64,000 bases of DNA from Ditylenchus dipsaci (Eukaryota; Nematoda; Chromadorea; Rhabditida; Anguinidae), in contig SADC01000159.1 in the NCBI GenBank assembly GCA_004194705.1, forward strand, positions 62,001-126,000, read 5' to 3'. The position numbers and the translations under genes were made by a program. Position 1 is the first letter of the stretch; the number at the start of each line of letters is the position of its first letter. A model generated the notes under the pieces. The model made no database searches. It had not been told where the DNA came from and was given only the letters and a program-made list of their open reading frames with translations. Below are positions 1-12,002 of the stretch, piece after piece.

Positions 1-673
1 CCCAATCCCGTTGGTCGTTTTCAGAAAAATTTTGTTTTTGAAACAGGCAATTTTATCTTATTTTTAAAGAGGGAGGGGTGACGTTAAGGGGTTGAGAAAT
101 GAATTTCAAAACTTCGTGTGAAAAATCCTGACGGGTTCCATAATTATTTGATAAATTATACTTGTATATTATTTTGTAATGGGTTTCATTAGATAATTCT
201 GAACGATTTAGTGAAACCCATCATAATACAATTGTTAGATTCTTCATTCAAAATATTTTTGCTTGGCATTTGTCAAATTTCGGAAATCTTCTAATAAGGC
301 CCCATGGGTCCTTATTAGAACATATACGGTATTTTAGATTTTATCTGGTGAGTAAAACTTGAAATTGCAAGATCGAAATTTTTGTCACACAATAACTGTC
401 CCTGACTGTAGAATAATAATTTTTCCTTGATTTTCTACAATAATCGATGGGTTTCCAGACGACTAAAAATAACTCAGTGATCATTTTTGGCCTTTTTTAA
501 ACGGGACAAAAAAACGTTCACCAACCATTCACCACACACCTTTCCCTATTATAAGACGGTTTTCGGCTTGTCCAGTCCCGGAGGATGTGACAGTAATGCC
601 CGAGTCTGGTCATGGATAAAACACGCAGAATAATAGTTTCCAGATCCAAACTAGCTAGCCTCCTACCTCATGA
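1..673. other. Non-coding DNA or unresolved upstream exons
   Basis: No convincing coding region. A short inverted repeat at about 178-218 (ATGGGTTTCATTAG against TAGTGAAACCCAT) and a palindrome at about 292-319 centred on CCCATGGG look like small foldback repeats. ACGGTATTTTAG at about 327-338 is related to the CCGTATTT terminal repeats found elsewhere in the window. Upstream exons of the next gene may lie here but I could not define them. Confidence 0.4.
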
Positions 674-3600
674 ATACACCCTTGCACAGCCCTACAACTA
701 CTATGTCAAACTGGCAACTGGCTGGAAGCATTGCTCTTCGCCGATCACTTCAATGACTTTAAGTCTCAGCTGATTCTGCGCCATCTACTAGACCAGAACC
801 ACAGCTTGGAATTGGTCGAAAACCATTGCTATCATTGTTTGGTGGATGGACTACTTAATGCTATTGACAGTTTTGGTGGTGATGACTCCAGTCAGGAGTT
901 GAGCAGTAGAATTCGAACAATAGTCAAGGTAGTGGTCCAGATAGATGTAGTTTTCAACACTGATCTATTAGCCGGATTGATGCAGCAGGCTGTAGAGATG
1001 ATGAAGGAGGAACTTGACCAGTTGCTCAGGCATCACGTCGATCCGCTGATCCAGGTTTGACTTGATTAAATATGCCTTAGGCATGATTTTCAACCCAAAA
1101 GAGGAAAAATCAGGGCTGCCATATGTCCTTTTTAAAATATTTGTCTTTTCGGGGACCCCAAATCTTTACTTATTTTTAAAGTTTAGTCAAAATATTTTTT
1201 TTTTGCTTCAAAATGGCAATAAGCACTTGATAAAATGGCACTTTTTCCTTCAAATTCCTGTTTTCTGAGCAAATGTCCTTTTTTTAATTTTGAGATGGTA
1301 GCGCTGGGAAAAGCCATTTAGGTTGAAAAAGTGGCTTCCATGGCGCAGTGCGTAAGCGTTCGCGTTTTTTGGCCAAAAAAATGTTGCAGGTGCAAACCCA
1401 CGTGGTGGCACGCTATTTTTTTTGTCTTCTTCGGCGAGTTCTAGGATAGATTAGATTTGCTTGACGTCAGTTTCGGAATCAGCGACCAAATTACCCTCGA
1501 ACTGGCCAAACAAGCAAAATAAAGAGCATATCACCACGTGGGGTCGAACCTGAAACATTATTTGGGCCAAAAAACGCGCCATGGAGGCCACTTTTTTAAA
1601 ACTAAAGCCCTCCAACTTTAATCCACTTAATTTCAGCTACAAGACCTCCCATATTCGCAATGCCTAGTGACTACAGCGAAGAATTATCTGAGTTAATAAG
1701 CTGGAACAAAATTTTCCACTTCCTCCAAGTGCTTATCACCTGTCTATCTACCTCCAACCATCTTCACCCCTTGATCGCCAGAACAACTGTCTGGCTAAGC
1801 TCAGTAAATCCCACCTGAAACCTGAATTAGTCCACTTTATGGAGAGCGAAGCGAATGACCACCAGGATGCTACATCTCAACAGTACAACATTTCTTTGAT
1901 CAAATTGTGGTGGCTGTGCTAAAAGTGAGCCTAAGGGACAGAATATGCTTAATGAGAAGAAGCTTAGGAGATCAAAATTGTGGCATACACTCAGAGAATA
2001 CTGGGATTGGTTCTAAATTGGACAACCTAGAATCTAAGTACTCGGCTTTGCTGGAAAATGTGAAAGAGGAGGATGGTGAAAATGAGGATTTACATAGGTT
2101 GCAGTTAATATTTCATTCTAAAGACGATAAAAATTGGTTTAGATGGCTAGAAAACTGGGCTGATCATACAGATATTGACTTTTTGATGACCTTTCTGAGG
2201 TATATGCAGGAAAACAACCCCAGAATTGAAAGGTTAGTAACTTTGAGTTTGATTTTTTTTGTTGTTGACAATTTGGGCAATGCTTTGATTGTTGATTTAC
2301 GAGCTTGTAACTACTCAAAATAAGGTCTGAATCTCACCTTAATTCTAAGTGGTCTTAGACATGTGGTATGAAATACGGTGGTGATGATTCGGCGGTGGAA
2401 ATTTTGACGGCGGAAAATTTGGCTGAATTTCAAAAGAACCATTATGTATGTTTGCTTTGCAATTCTGAGCTTTTGATACCAGATTCGTGTCAAGTATGGT
2501 CCATTTGCTTATTAAAGTGCTTTCTGATTTGAGATATCACTCATATTTCGAATCCAACTAGCGACAACAATTATTTAAAAAATTTTTCAGAAAAATTTTT
2601 TTAGTTTAAATGTTTGTTGTCTCGAGTGGAATTCAAATCATGAATGATTTTCAAATTAAAAAGCAATTTTTCAAGCACATTGACCATGCTGCACACGAAT
2701 CTGGTGTTAGAAACTCGGAGTGGGAAAGCAACTATACTAAGGGTTCTCTTGAAATGCCGCCGTCGAATTTTCAGCCACCAAATTATCTCCCTACCTAAAA
2801 TACAGTTAAGTCATTTTCAGATACCTGCCTCCATTGACAACCCAAACCCATCAGCAATGGAACAGCATTCTTATGGCCCAGGTTGCCCCCAACCACAAAA
2901 CAGATGTTCGCCACAGTTCCCTATTTACCGCTAGCTTGATATCATATCAGAACAAAATCAAGGTGAAAATACTACTGAATCCGAAAAAATGTTAAAATAT
3001 AAATGTTTAGATAAGCCCGAGAGAGTGGTTGAAGCTGCAGTTCCTGCTCAACAATTACCTTCTGTGACCTTATTTGACCCAACCTTAGTCCAAATAGCTT
3101 TAAGACTGGAGCCAAGAGATTATGCTGTGCCACTGGAGCATGATTCAGCCGGGCATTTCACCCATTTCCATCAAGGTGTGTGAAAAAAAAAATACTCAAC
3201 TACTTTTTTAATAGAGGAATTTATAGAACCTCCAGAAGTAGTCAAACCACTGCAAAATGAGTCGAAACCATTACCCATTCCTAACTCAATCAGAAAGGCG
3301 ATCTACTTTCTGAAATCCAAGCAAGTATCAGCCGTCTAGCTGCCATGCAATCATCAACCGCCCTAAAAACAGCCCAATAGACAACCCTCATAAACAACCC
3401 CACCATCAAAAGAGTGCTTTTGACTCTCTCATGCAGGACTACCAGTTGCGCAAATTGCAGCGAGAAATAGCACAAGAGACAGATTTTCTCAAGCAACACC
3501 ACATTGAGCCACAAGAATCTTCTGAAACTTTTGATTTGCCCGTGTTCAGCGAGCTTAAGAGGCTCGACATCAAGTCCAAGTTGCACATATTACAACAAAG

Positions 3601-4655
3601 TCGGAAAAATCCAGCTTACAAAGCAGATCGACATCGTCGAGAATGTCCCAAAGCACTGTTACATCATCAAAAAACAGTGAGCTAAGACAAGAAATTGACA
3701 AAATTGCTTCTAGGCTTTCTAAAATTCAAAAAGAGCTCCATACAGAAGGCTCAAAAAGCCGCAGATTATCGAGTAGAAGATATTCTATAAGAAATCCTAG
3801 CCCTAAGCCTGCTGTCAAAAAGAAGCAAACTAGCATTGCAAGCAGTGAATCTGAGCAAAAAGAGCCTCCTTCATCTGCTGGATACTACTCTTCAGATGAC
3901 AGAAGCAGTAGAGTTGTGTCTGTGCCTGAAACGGCGAATGAAAAGAGCCAGAGTCATCGAAGAAATTTTCTGAGCCCGGAAGACTTTGCAAAAAACTCCC
4001 AACTCTCAAATAGCTACTAGCTTCAGACTAGATTTTTCTGCTCTAGACAGCTCTCCAGAACGGCGAAAAAAGACTCTGAAGCATAAGCAGTGGACCGATT
4101 TGGAGATATATCCCAGAGAGCTGGAAATTAGTGAGGTAGAACAGCCGAAGAATCCAGCTTTGACTAGTAAGAGCAAGTCAAGTGGTCCATCTAAAATTCA
4201 GCCAAAGGATTCTTTCAAATACCCAGACTGGCTGAGATTGCTGCCAGATCAATTGGAAAGTTCGAGTAGAAGCGAAAAAAATGGTCTAAAAAGTGAGCCT
4301 AGACTATTGTACTTGCCTGAAGGAGCTGAGGAAATGTGGAAAAGGTATGGGGTTGATTTATTCTATGATAGTTTTTTACTCAAATGCTTTTCAGGTTTCA
4401 TGAAGTCAAAAAGTAGATCTGCAAGAGAAAAAGTCAGTGCTGAAGTACCAGAAAAAGGAATGACTCGCCACGACAGTGGTTTCATAGACCATCAAACTGG
4501 GCAGTCTGCTAGAAAAATCGTGAATCAAACCAAAATGAAAATGGTTCTGCGCAAGATGGTGGAGGCGTTTTGTTTTCATGTGAAATGTCTCAACAACAAA
4601 TAGACCAACTGCTTGATGAATTTAGAACAAAAGATGTGCTAGATTTTTAATTTCA
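674..4655 (+). CDS. Unrecognised multi-exon gene, coiled-coil/disordered C-terminal half
   Basis: Function not recognised. A first clear exon (about 674-1056) reads HPCTALQLLCQTGNWLEALL and ends ...HHVDPLIQ before a GT donor; its Leu/Ala-rich helical look suggests an alpha-solenoid. Further coding segments are about 1638-1695, 1711-2233 (ends ENNPRIER before GT), 2989-3178, 3206-3290, 3390-3640 and 3640-4600. The last two are rich in Ser, Lys, Arg and Glu, include a heptad-like helix (ELRQEIDKIASRLSKIQKEL) and otherwise look disordered. A ~50-bp intron ending TGCTTTTCAG at 4345-4394 is likely. The true C-terminus is probably MSQQQIDQLLDEF..., ending TAA near 4650, followed by AATAAA at 4656. 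The frame must change at A-runs near 3606, 3988, 4410 and 4514. It could be several genes or a decaying one, but coding character persists throughout. Confidence 0.5.
1321..1600. repeat. Inverted-repeat element with tRNA-like arms
   Basis: Sits in an intron of the first gene. The left arm (about 1332-1410) begins GTGGCTTCCATGGCGCAG and carries an A-box-like TGGCGCAGTGCGTAAG. The right arm (about 1532-1592) is its reverse complement, with a better B-box-like GGTTCGACCCC on the minus strand. So two tRNA-like sequences face each other across ~120 bp. A degenerate relative is at 22019-22245. Most likely a tRNA-derived SINE inverted pair or a MITE that captured a tRNA-like sequence. Confidence 0.55.
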
Positions 4656-6540
4656 ATAAAATTGATAATATATTTAATACACAAATATGAGACCATAAAA
4701 CAGGCAAGTCATGATTTTTGCACATGCAACTTCGAAAAGATGGATCTCGTCATTTTTTGTATGGCTTTTTGTGATTTTGAACGTGAAAAAGCACATATGA
4801 ACAAGCTTTCAAATGAGGCAACAACATCGAAGTTTGAATGATATGTCGGCCATAAGAATATTCTTAAAGCTGAGATTCCAGGCTTTCAAACGAATATTAT
4901 ATTTATAGAAATTCAAGAAGAACTTCAAAATTTTTCAAAAAACAGTCGAATTTTCAAGTCGTCCGGCCGGGACGTGGTCAAAAATATTGAGCTGTTTTTT
5001 AATTAAGAAATATAACATTTTAAACATTAATATGCTTTTTGTAGCCTGGAATCTCAGCTTCAAGAGTGGGCCGACATATGTGTTCAAAAAGTGAGTCAGT
5101 GCCGGCACGGCCCGAACGGCCGCGGGCCGGTCCGTGCACACCAATATTTCCTCCTCTCCTTATTCAGCCCTTGTATTCTTTGAAAATTATTTGCGCCAGA
5201 TAAAAAAAATCAGGCTTTTCTGGATTTTTTCACCTTGGGGCAACAATACAAACACCAATTTTTTTTTCGAATTTTTAACTAAATACGCATTTCCGACTTT
5301 TTCGTCATTTTCTGTGTGAAAAATAGGTAAAACTCGCTGGAACATCATGTCGGGTCTTTTTGGGCAAAGGTCACATTATAAAGTTCTCCCAAAAATCAAG
5401 TCAAATACAAACGGGTGATGTATTGATTGTATCAATATCTTGGTGTGCTGCCTTCGCTACCCAAATTTTGCTGTACATAAAAAGCTGTTTGAGGTTGGCA
5501 TATCACATTATGAACAACTTTTTTTTTTCAAATTCGATATGTAAGTATTTTAAAAGGCCGTAGCTCTTATTCTTCTCAACAAAGCCATTTTTCAGTTTCT
5601 TTTATGTAACGATCCACTATTTTGTCAAAGGCGCTACTTTTTAAGGCTTCTATTACTCTTTTACTATTCCTTTTTTTTTGGCTGCAATTTATTTTTCAGC
5701 TTGTCAGTTTCTTCGTTTTTGCATAAAAATTTAAAATTTTGTATAGCCATGTAGTGTGCACTTGAGGCCGGTCCCTTGGGTGTACACTATACAGAGGTTC
5801 GACTGTATACCGTATTTCTTTTATTAGCTCCCCACCCTCTAATAAATCCCCATCCCTCGTTTTTTTACTAAGATTTCAGAGTTAGGGCCATTTTTGATTA
5901 ACAATTCTAAGGCTTTCAGAGGTTGAAAAATAATTTCTCATCAGGAGTTAATCGAGTGAATACAGTATATTACTCGATTAAAAGTGCAGAAAACAGCGAA
6001 AAAACAGCTTTTATGTGATTACGTATTTCCTTTAAAAAAAACCTTTAAAAAGAACCCCTACTCTAAATAGAGCTCTTCATGACTTTGGAACCTGTACCTC
6101 AACCCAGGCGAAAAATTTCCATAAAAATTAAAGTGTTCTCTCCAAAGAGTATTTTTCTCTGAGCCTACCATTTTTGGTTCCCTTGACTTTTTATAACCCA
6201 AATCCATCGCAATGTAAAGTGTGTTGGTCTTTGCCGCGACGCGGCCGAATATACTTGGTTTCGTCGGTGCAAAAGTTGTGAAATAGGCTAAAAATGAAAA
6301 AAGTTGGCTCAGAGAAAAATACTCTTTGAAGGAGGTGGGCACTTCATATGCTGTCAAAAATTTTACATAGCTGTTTGCTGCGTTTTATTAAGTCGTACGA
6401 GCTCTGAATTTTTAATTTTCACCCAAAAATTTCAAAATACATCAAAAAAATTCCGAAAAGATGAGTTCGAATAAAAAGGCCCGGGGCTTTTTAGATAAAA
6501 TACGGTAAGTTCCATTTGAAATCCGGTTTATTATTTACAG
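4656..6540. other. Intergenic, several small inverted repeats
   Basis: No gene seen. Contains an inverted repeat with arms at about 4847-4893 and 5036-5082 (TATGTCGGCC...CTGAGATTCCAGGC against GCCTGGAATCTCAG...GGCCGACATA), a GC-rich patch at 5100-5137, and a CCGTATTT-type element whose ends lie near 5808 and 6508. The last 15 bases before 6541 (TTTATTATTTACAG) form a splice acceptor directly before an ATG. Confidence 0.5.
6100..6355. repeat. MITE-like element, AAGAGTATTTTTCTCTGAGCC ends
   Basis: Terminal inverted repeats AGAGTATTTTTCTCTGAGCC (6146-6165) and GGCTCAGAGAAAAATACTCT (6307-6326), followed by a GGGCACTT...GCTGTC tail. Related copies at about 27150-27360, 27960-28190 and 40337-40440 share the ends and parts of the interior (AATCCATCGCAATG; AATAGGCTAAAAATGAAAAA). 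No coding capacity: a short non-autonomous DNA element family. Confidence 0.6.
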
Positions 6541-7680
6541 ATGATGTATAGTGTATACATTTTGCTATTTTCCATTTCATTTTTCTTAAGCTGTGCTGAC
6601 AAAACCTCAACTGGAGCTGATAAAGGCAAACAATATAGTCAGCTCATATTTTCCCAAAAATCAACAAAAAAACATAACTTTTTCCGAACAACTTTTGACA
6701 AAGTTGCAATTGCCGCAAAAACATGGTTCAGCACACCAAAAAATCCGTTCAAATCAGTTCTAGCAGAAAAAACCTAGCTTCGCATAAAAACCAAGTTCAG
6801 CAAAACACATGCAAACATTTTGATAAATTAGAAGAAAAGATCTTAACTCTGACATTGCCCAAATCGAAAAAGACGCAAGAAAATATTCCAGTAGTCAAAA
6901 CAAATCTAGCCTATTTTCATTTGTGAAGAAAATGCTGAAAAAATGGAAAAATATCGTAGGCAATCTCTTTTTTCCAATAGTCAAAAAATGGGCTTATGGA
7001 AAATTAGAGCACATGGCTACGTGTTTGGGCTATACTTCATTGGCGGCTGTGCGGACAAATGGGCTGAAACTAAAAAATTGCTCAATTTTCCGCAGTGGCT
7101 TTGTGTTTTTTACACCAAGATGTTTTTGGAAAAGAATATATAACAGGAAAAGTAAAAAAACTATTGCCTTGCTGGAAACTGTATTTTGCGCAAGAAAAAT
7201 TGGGTCAAGAAACGGAATTGGATGATGACAAAAATGTGTCACAGCAGGTAGCTGAAAAAATGTTAGTGGAAAAAGTGGAAAGTATAGAAGAAGTGTTGGT
7301 CAACAAATAGAAATGTATCGAACACGACAAAAAAGAAGTCTGCAAACTAACATATGGTTTGAAAAAGGAGAACACAACACAAACAGTCAGTTAAGAAGAG
7401 TCAAACGGTTTGTAGATCCTCTAACAATTGGACTTATAGTTGTGGTTGTGGTTTTAGTTTGTGTATTAATGGTTGTAGTTCCGTCCGCAAGCAAATCTAC
7501 CGAAAATACTGAACCGAGCAGCAGTAAGAAAAGTGATATAAATCTTCTTCATTTTTCACCAGGCGCTTATGTAAAATAAATGGTGCTGGTAAATTCTGCG
7601 AAAAAAGAGATTTTTATGACGAAGAAGGGAAGTGGGAAGTTGTCAAAGAAAATTTGTCAATACGACAGGGATTGTCGATA
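6541..7680 (+). CDS. Secreted/single-pass membrane protein, paralogue of 42984-43940 gene
   Basis: No family recognised. Starts MMYSVYILLFSISFFLSC, a good signal peptide; the ATG lies directly after a TTTACAG acceptor, as expected for a spliced-leader trans-spliced nematode message. Then a Lys/Ser-rich region, a hydrophobic Trp/Lys stretch (KKMLKKWKNIVGNLFFPIVK) and KLYFAQEKLGQ, an 11-residue match to the second gene, followed by an acidic stretch. Next come a dibasic LRRVKR site (furin-like) and a transmembrane segment (IGLIVVVVVLVCVLMVVV). Downstream, RLCKINGAGKFCEKRDFYDE and then KICQYDRDC suggest a small Cys-rich C-terminal domain. Frame changes occur at A-runs near 6768 and 6834 and again at about 7090-7120 and 7310. 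Secretion or surface display is inferred; the role is unknown. Confidence 0.55.
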
Positions 7681-9010
7681 TGGTGGTGGTAAAATTCTGC
7701 GAAAAAAATTGGGCTATATCGGGCTATAGCCGCCAGCCCCCCCCCCCTTCCAATATGGTGGTGGTAAAATTCTGCGAAAAAAAATTGGGCTATATCGGGC
7801 TATAGCCGCCAGCCCCCCCCCCCCCCCCCCTTCCAATATGGTGGTGGTAAAATTCTGCGAAAAAAATTGGGCTATATCGGGCTATAGCCGCCAGCCCCCC
7901 CCTTCCAATATGGTGGTGGTAAAATTCTGCGAAAAAAATGGGCTATATCGGGCTATAGCCGCCAGCCCCCCCCCCTTCCAATATGGTGGTGGTAAAATTC
8001 TGCGAAAAAAATTGGGCTATATCGGGCTATAGCCGCCAGCCCCCCCCCCTTCCAATATGGTGGTGGTAAAATTCTGCGAAAAAAATTGGGCTATATCGGG
8101 CTATAGCCGCCAGCCCCCCCCCCTTCCAATATGGTGGTGGTAAAATTCTGCGAAAAAAAATTGGGCTATATCGGGCTATAGCCGCCAGCCCCCCCCCCCT
8201 TCCAATATGGTGGTGGTAAAATTCTGCGAAAAAAATTGGGCTATATCGGGCTATAGCCGCCAGCCCCCCCCCTTCCAATATGGTGGTGGTAAAATTCTGC
8301 GAAAAAAAATTGGGCTATATCGGGCTATAGCCGCCAGCCCCCCCCCCTTCCAATATGGTGGTGGTAAAATTCTGCGAAAAAAAATTGGCTATATCGGGCT
8401 ATAGCGCCAGCCCCCCCCCCCTTCCAATATGGTGGTGGTAAAATTCTGCGAAAAAAATTGGGCTATATCGGCTATAGCCGCCAGCCCCCCCCCCTTCCAA
8501 TATGGTGGTGGTAAAATTCTGCGAAAAAAAATTGGGCTATATCGGGCTATAGCGCCAGCCCCCCCCCCCCCCCTTCCAATATGGTGGTGGTAAAATTCTG
8601 CGAAAAAAAATTGGGCTATATCGGGCTATAGCCGCCAGCCCCCCCCCCCCCTTCCAATATGGTGGTGGTAAATTCTGCGAAAAAAAATTGGGCTATATCG
8701 GGCTATAGCCGCCAGCCCCCCCCCCCCTTCCAATATGGTGGTGGTAAAATTCTGCGAAAAAAAATGGGCTATATCGGGCTATAGCCGCCAGCCCCCCCCC
8801 CTTCCAATATGGTGGTGGTAAAATTCTGCGAAAAAAAATTGGGCTATATCGGGCTATAGCCGCCAGCCCCCCCCCTTCCAATATGGTGGTGGTAAAATTC
8901 TGCGAAAAAAATTGGGCTATATCGGGCTATAGCCGCCAGCCCCCCCCCCCTTCCAATATGGTGGTGGTAAAATTCTGCGAAAAAAAATTGGGCTATATCG
9001 GGCTATACCA
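7675..9010. repeat. 72-84-bp minisatellite with poly-C tract, ~18 copies
   Basis: Eighteen tandem units start ATGGTGGTGGTAAAATTCTG at 7679, 7754, 7838, 7910, 7982, 8056, 8130, 8207, 8279 and so on to 8957. Each unit has GCGAAAAAAATTGGGC, TATATCGGGCTATAGCC, GCCAG, a C-run of about 7-22 and TTCC. Differences between units are almost all in A-run and C-run length. The long open frames inside are products of the repeat. The unit core resembles the coding sequence at 7584-7608 just upstream. Confidence 0.95.
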
Positions 9011-9017
9011 TTGGGCT

Positions 9018-9284
9018 ATACCATGTTGTAGCGCAGCTCAAGAGCTACAAACCCATATTACAGAATGATTTTTGAAAATCTGAGTATGTGAGATATGGCC
9101 TTTTGGAAAAATCATTTTCTTGAAAAAATGACGAAAACGCAAGTTTTTGCCAATTTTTCTGATTTTGGTCATTATTTCAAGAAAATGATTTTTCCAAAAG
9201 GCCATATCTCAATACTCAGATTTTCAAAAATCATTCTGTAATATGGGTTTTGTAGCTCTTGAGCTGCGCTACAACATGGTGATA
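9018..9284. repeat. Foldback element adjoining the minisatellite
   Basis: Arms of about 100 bp: ACCATGTTGTAGCGCAGCTC (9021-9040) returns as GAGCTGCGCTACAACATGGT (9262-9281), and AAAATCATTTTCTTGAA recurs inverted toward the centre (about 9108-9195). Arms are near identical with a ~45-bp spacer, so it is young or conserved. No coding content. Confidence 0.8.
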
Positions 9285-11912
9285 AAATTTTGTCGTGACG
9301 CTCAAAATTCAATAAAACATTTGACCAGTTAAAGTGATGAAAACGCGGGTAACCTCTCAAATGACCAGACAAGTGTTTGGACCCAAATGGTGTGTTATCC
9401 AGAATAATCAAGCTAAGTTAAATATGCCATTTGAAAGACGAGATTCAGGGCTACAAAATCTATTGTTTGGATTTTGTTATAAGAGAAATTTTCGTTTTGC
9501 AAAAAAGTCTTTTGTATGGTTTAAAACTTATGCACCAACCTAATAGCATTTTACCCCATTTAACTCCTGAAATTACCCGCCTCAATTTTCGACCCGAATT
9601 ACTTGAGAAATGAGTTTCCGAAAAAAAATTCGTTCACAAACATTTGTGACATGTTAGCATTATGCACCCATACAGGAAAAACTACATAAGATAAGTGGCT
9701 GACGCGTTTTCTGATGCTATTGTTTGTAAGCCCAATTTCTTTTTTGTTTTTTTTTATGTTCATAAACTTTTAACCATGAAACTTGAAATTTTTTTTATTC
9801 AAAATAAATTCTTTATCAATATTTCTGAATTTTTTTGTGCACACAATTACATGTTTGCAGTTTTAGCAGCATCAGTTTGAGTGAATGCACATCGAAAAGA
9901 CAGCTTGCCCTTGTAGTGAGCAATCACAAATTGTGGTGAGGGATGTGCGTGTGACTTTTCACACACTGGTCAACCTCAATCAATCCCTCTCCTTGTTTTG
10001 CTGCTGACCACTTTATTCTAGAGTTTTAACCTCCACAGGCAATTTCCTGTTTTTCAATTGACTTCTATCCTCTGCTTTAAAAGTCAAAAGAAAATTCTGA
10101 GTGAAAATATTTCACTGTGAAGAGAGAGAAGAAAAATGGCTTGTGCTTGTTTGTTCTAGTAATACTGGCTGGATTAAAGCATTATTCCAAAAGTGAAGAT
10201 CAGGCCTTAAATCTGCTTGAACTCCTAATGGTTTATATTCATATAATGTTTTTCAGTTTCAATGTTAGCATTTTTCAGCATACTTGCACGGGCGCCGGTC
10301 GCCAGGCGCCTAAAATCGGCGTCGGGGCCGAAGCCTTCGGGGTTTTCACAGCTGGCGCCGGAGCTCGAGTTTCTCGGTACTTCATTGAGTATTATTCGGA
10401 TAAAAAACATTTTTTCATTATAAAAGCTCAATTCGTAGACGAAAATACCGCCGACGGGCCGGCGCCCTTATTATAGCCTGGCACCGGTGCCGGAATTTTA
10501 AAATAGCCTGGTGCCGGCGCGGGGGCTGGCGCCCTTATTTCATCTAGGCGCAAAATTGATCTTTTGAAAAGTTCATATGTCAACAACTAGATTTTTAAAA
10601 TTATTCTCTAAGATAATATTTTTAGTGCCAAGATGTTGATCAGGCACTCAACCCTGATAATAACTTTCGCTTACTGAAGGTGATAAAAACGTTCGCAACT
10701 TTTCAAAATGACCTTACAAGTGGTGGGAGCTTAATTTTGACTAATTTAAAAGTATCTATGCAAGTTTTATATATTATTTAAAGAAAGAAAAGTCGTGCTA
10801 CAAAACTGAATACTTGGAAATTTTTTCTCAAATAATTTTTCTCAAAGTTTGGCAAGGATTTTGTTACACCAGGTATTTTACAAAATACACATCTGTACTG
10901 TGAATTCTCGAAGTAAAACATTTCAATGATCATAAAAAACTCAAAATCTACTTGAAAAATTTAACATTTTGGATTTTGTCTGCCAAAAATTCTTGCGTAG
11001 TTTAATTTGCTCGAAAATTTTGCAAAAAAGCGTCTTTAATGATAGTATTTAGCAATTGGACTGCACTTTTTCTTAATCTTTTCTCTAGTGTATCGAATTT
11101 CTGACTGCCCACCCTTATTTAACTGAACACAAAGCAAGAGTGTGCCTTTGGCCATGCAGTTACTCCCTCACAATGTTGTGTTGCTGAGTGGAAGAAACAT
11201 GTTTTTTAGCTTGTTCAAATATATCAAGAGAAACTTAGTCGCTTTACTAGCAATTGGAGGCATGATCCATATCTTTAATATTTTGTAAATTGTCGAAGTG
11301 ATGGCTCTATATGTGTTCAAGGTTACACCTAGAAAAATATGCCTTGGTCCACCTATTGTTTTTTTGCACAAAAAAGTCTTCTTTTTCAATCACTTCCCCC
11401 AAGCTGATTTAAGGTTCGGCAAGGGCAGGCCAGCGTGTATTAGGAAAAACTCAAACATGTTTTTTTTACTTCTTTGATCTTATAAAAGCATGTTTTAGTC
11501 TGCCCTAACAACGCTAGCCTGCCCTTGCCTGAGCCTAAAAAATAACAAATTTTATGAACAACAATTTGTGCCGAAAAACCACAGGGGTACTAGGTACATT
11601 TTTAAGTTTTTTTTTGCTAAAAAACCACAGAAGGAACCAAGGCATATTTTGGCTGTACCTCGCCGTCAGGTCAAGCGTCAGATACAAGTTCAAATTCAGT
11701 TTGAAATCAATAGTTTCGTGTCGAGACCAAAGGATAAGCGTTGGATCCCAAATTTTCACTTTTTTGAAACAAATTTTTAATGTTTAATTTTAAACATATT
11801 ATATCAATCGAAAGCTAAGTTCCACGTTCATCTTTCGTGTTTTTATTTTATTCATTACACGTTCGAATTCTGTTAATTTCATTAACTTTGTTTTGAATTA
11901 ATTGTTGTATAG
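9285..11912. other. Intergenic, no gene seen, scattered repeat pieces
   Basis: I see no supported gene. 10117-10250 has a weak open frame without an ATG (see rejected items). 10270-10545 is a GC-rich GGCGCC island in AT-rich DNA. 11338-11660 carries ends of the CCTTGGTCCCC element family (CTTGGTCCACCTATTGTTTT; AAAACCACAGAAGGAACCAAGG) with an internal piece (about 11395-11545) related to 26700-26830. Confidence 0.45.
10285..10545. repeat. GC-rich GGCGCC island with direct repeats
   Basis: Repeated GGCGCC/GGCGCCGG motifs, a short palindrome (CCGGTGCCGG context) and a direct repeat of AATAGCCTGGxxCCGG near 10475 and 10503. GGCGCCCTTATT occurs twice (10459, 10529). Base composition is unlike everything around it. 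Origin unknown. Confidence 0.6.
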
Positions 11913-12002
11913 CAGGGTGGAACGGAATTCCGATTTCCGTCTTCCGTTTTCCGATTTCCGAAAAATAGGGTGAATTTCGGAAATTTCGGAAGAGAATAGT
12001 TC

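Noticed and set aside
7675..9010. CRISPR array
   Set aside because: Units are fully repeated with no unique spacers, and only homopolymer lengths vary; the host is a eukaryote.
10117..10476. Small secreted protein starting near 10117
   Set aside because: The frame begins at GTG, its ATG-started version stops after 7 codons, and it runs into the GC-rich island.
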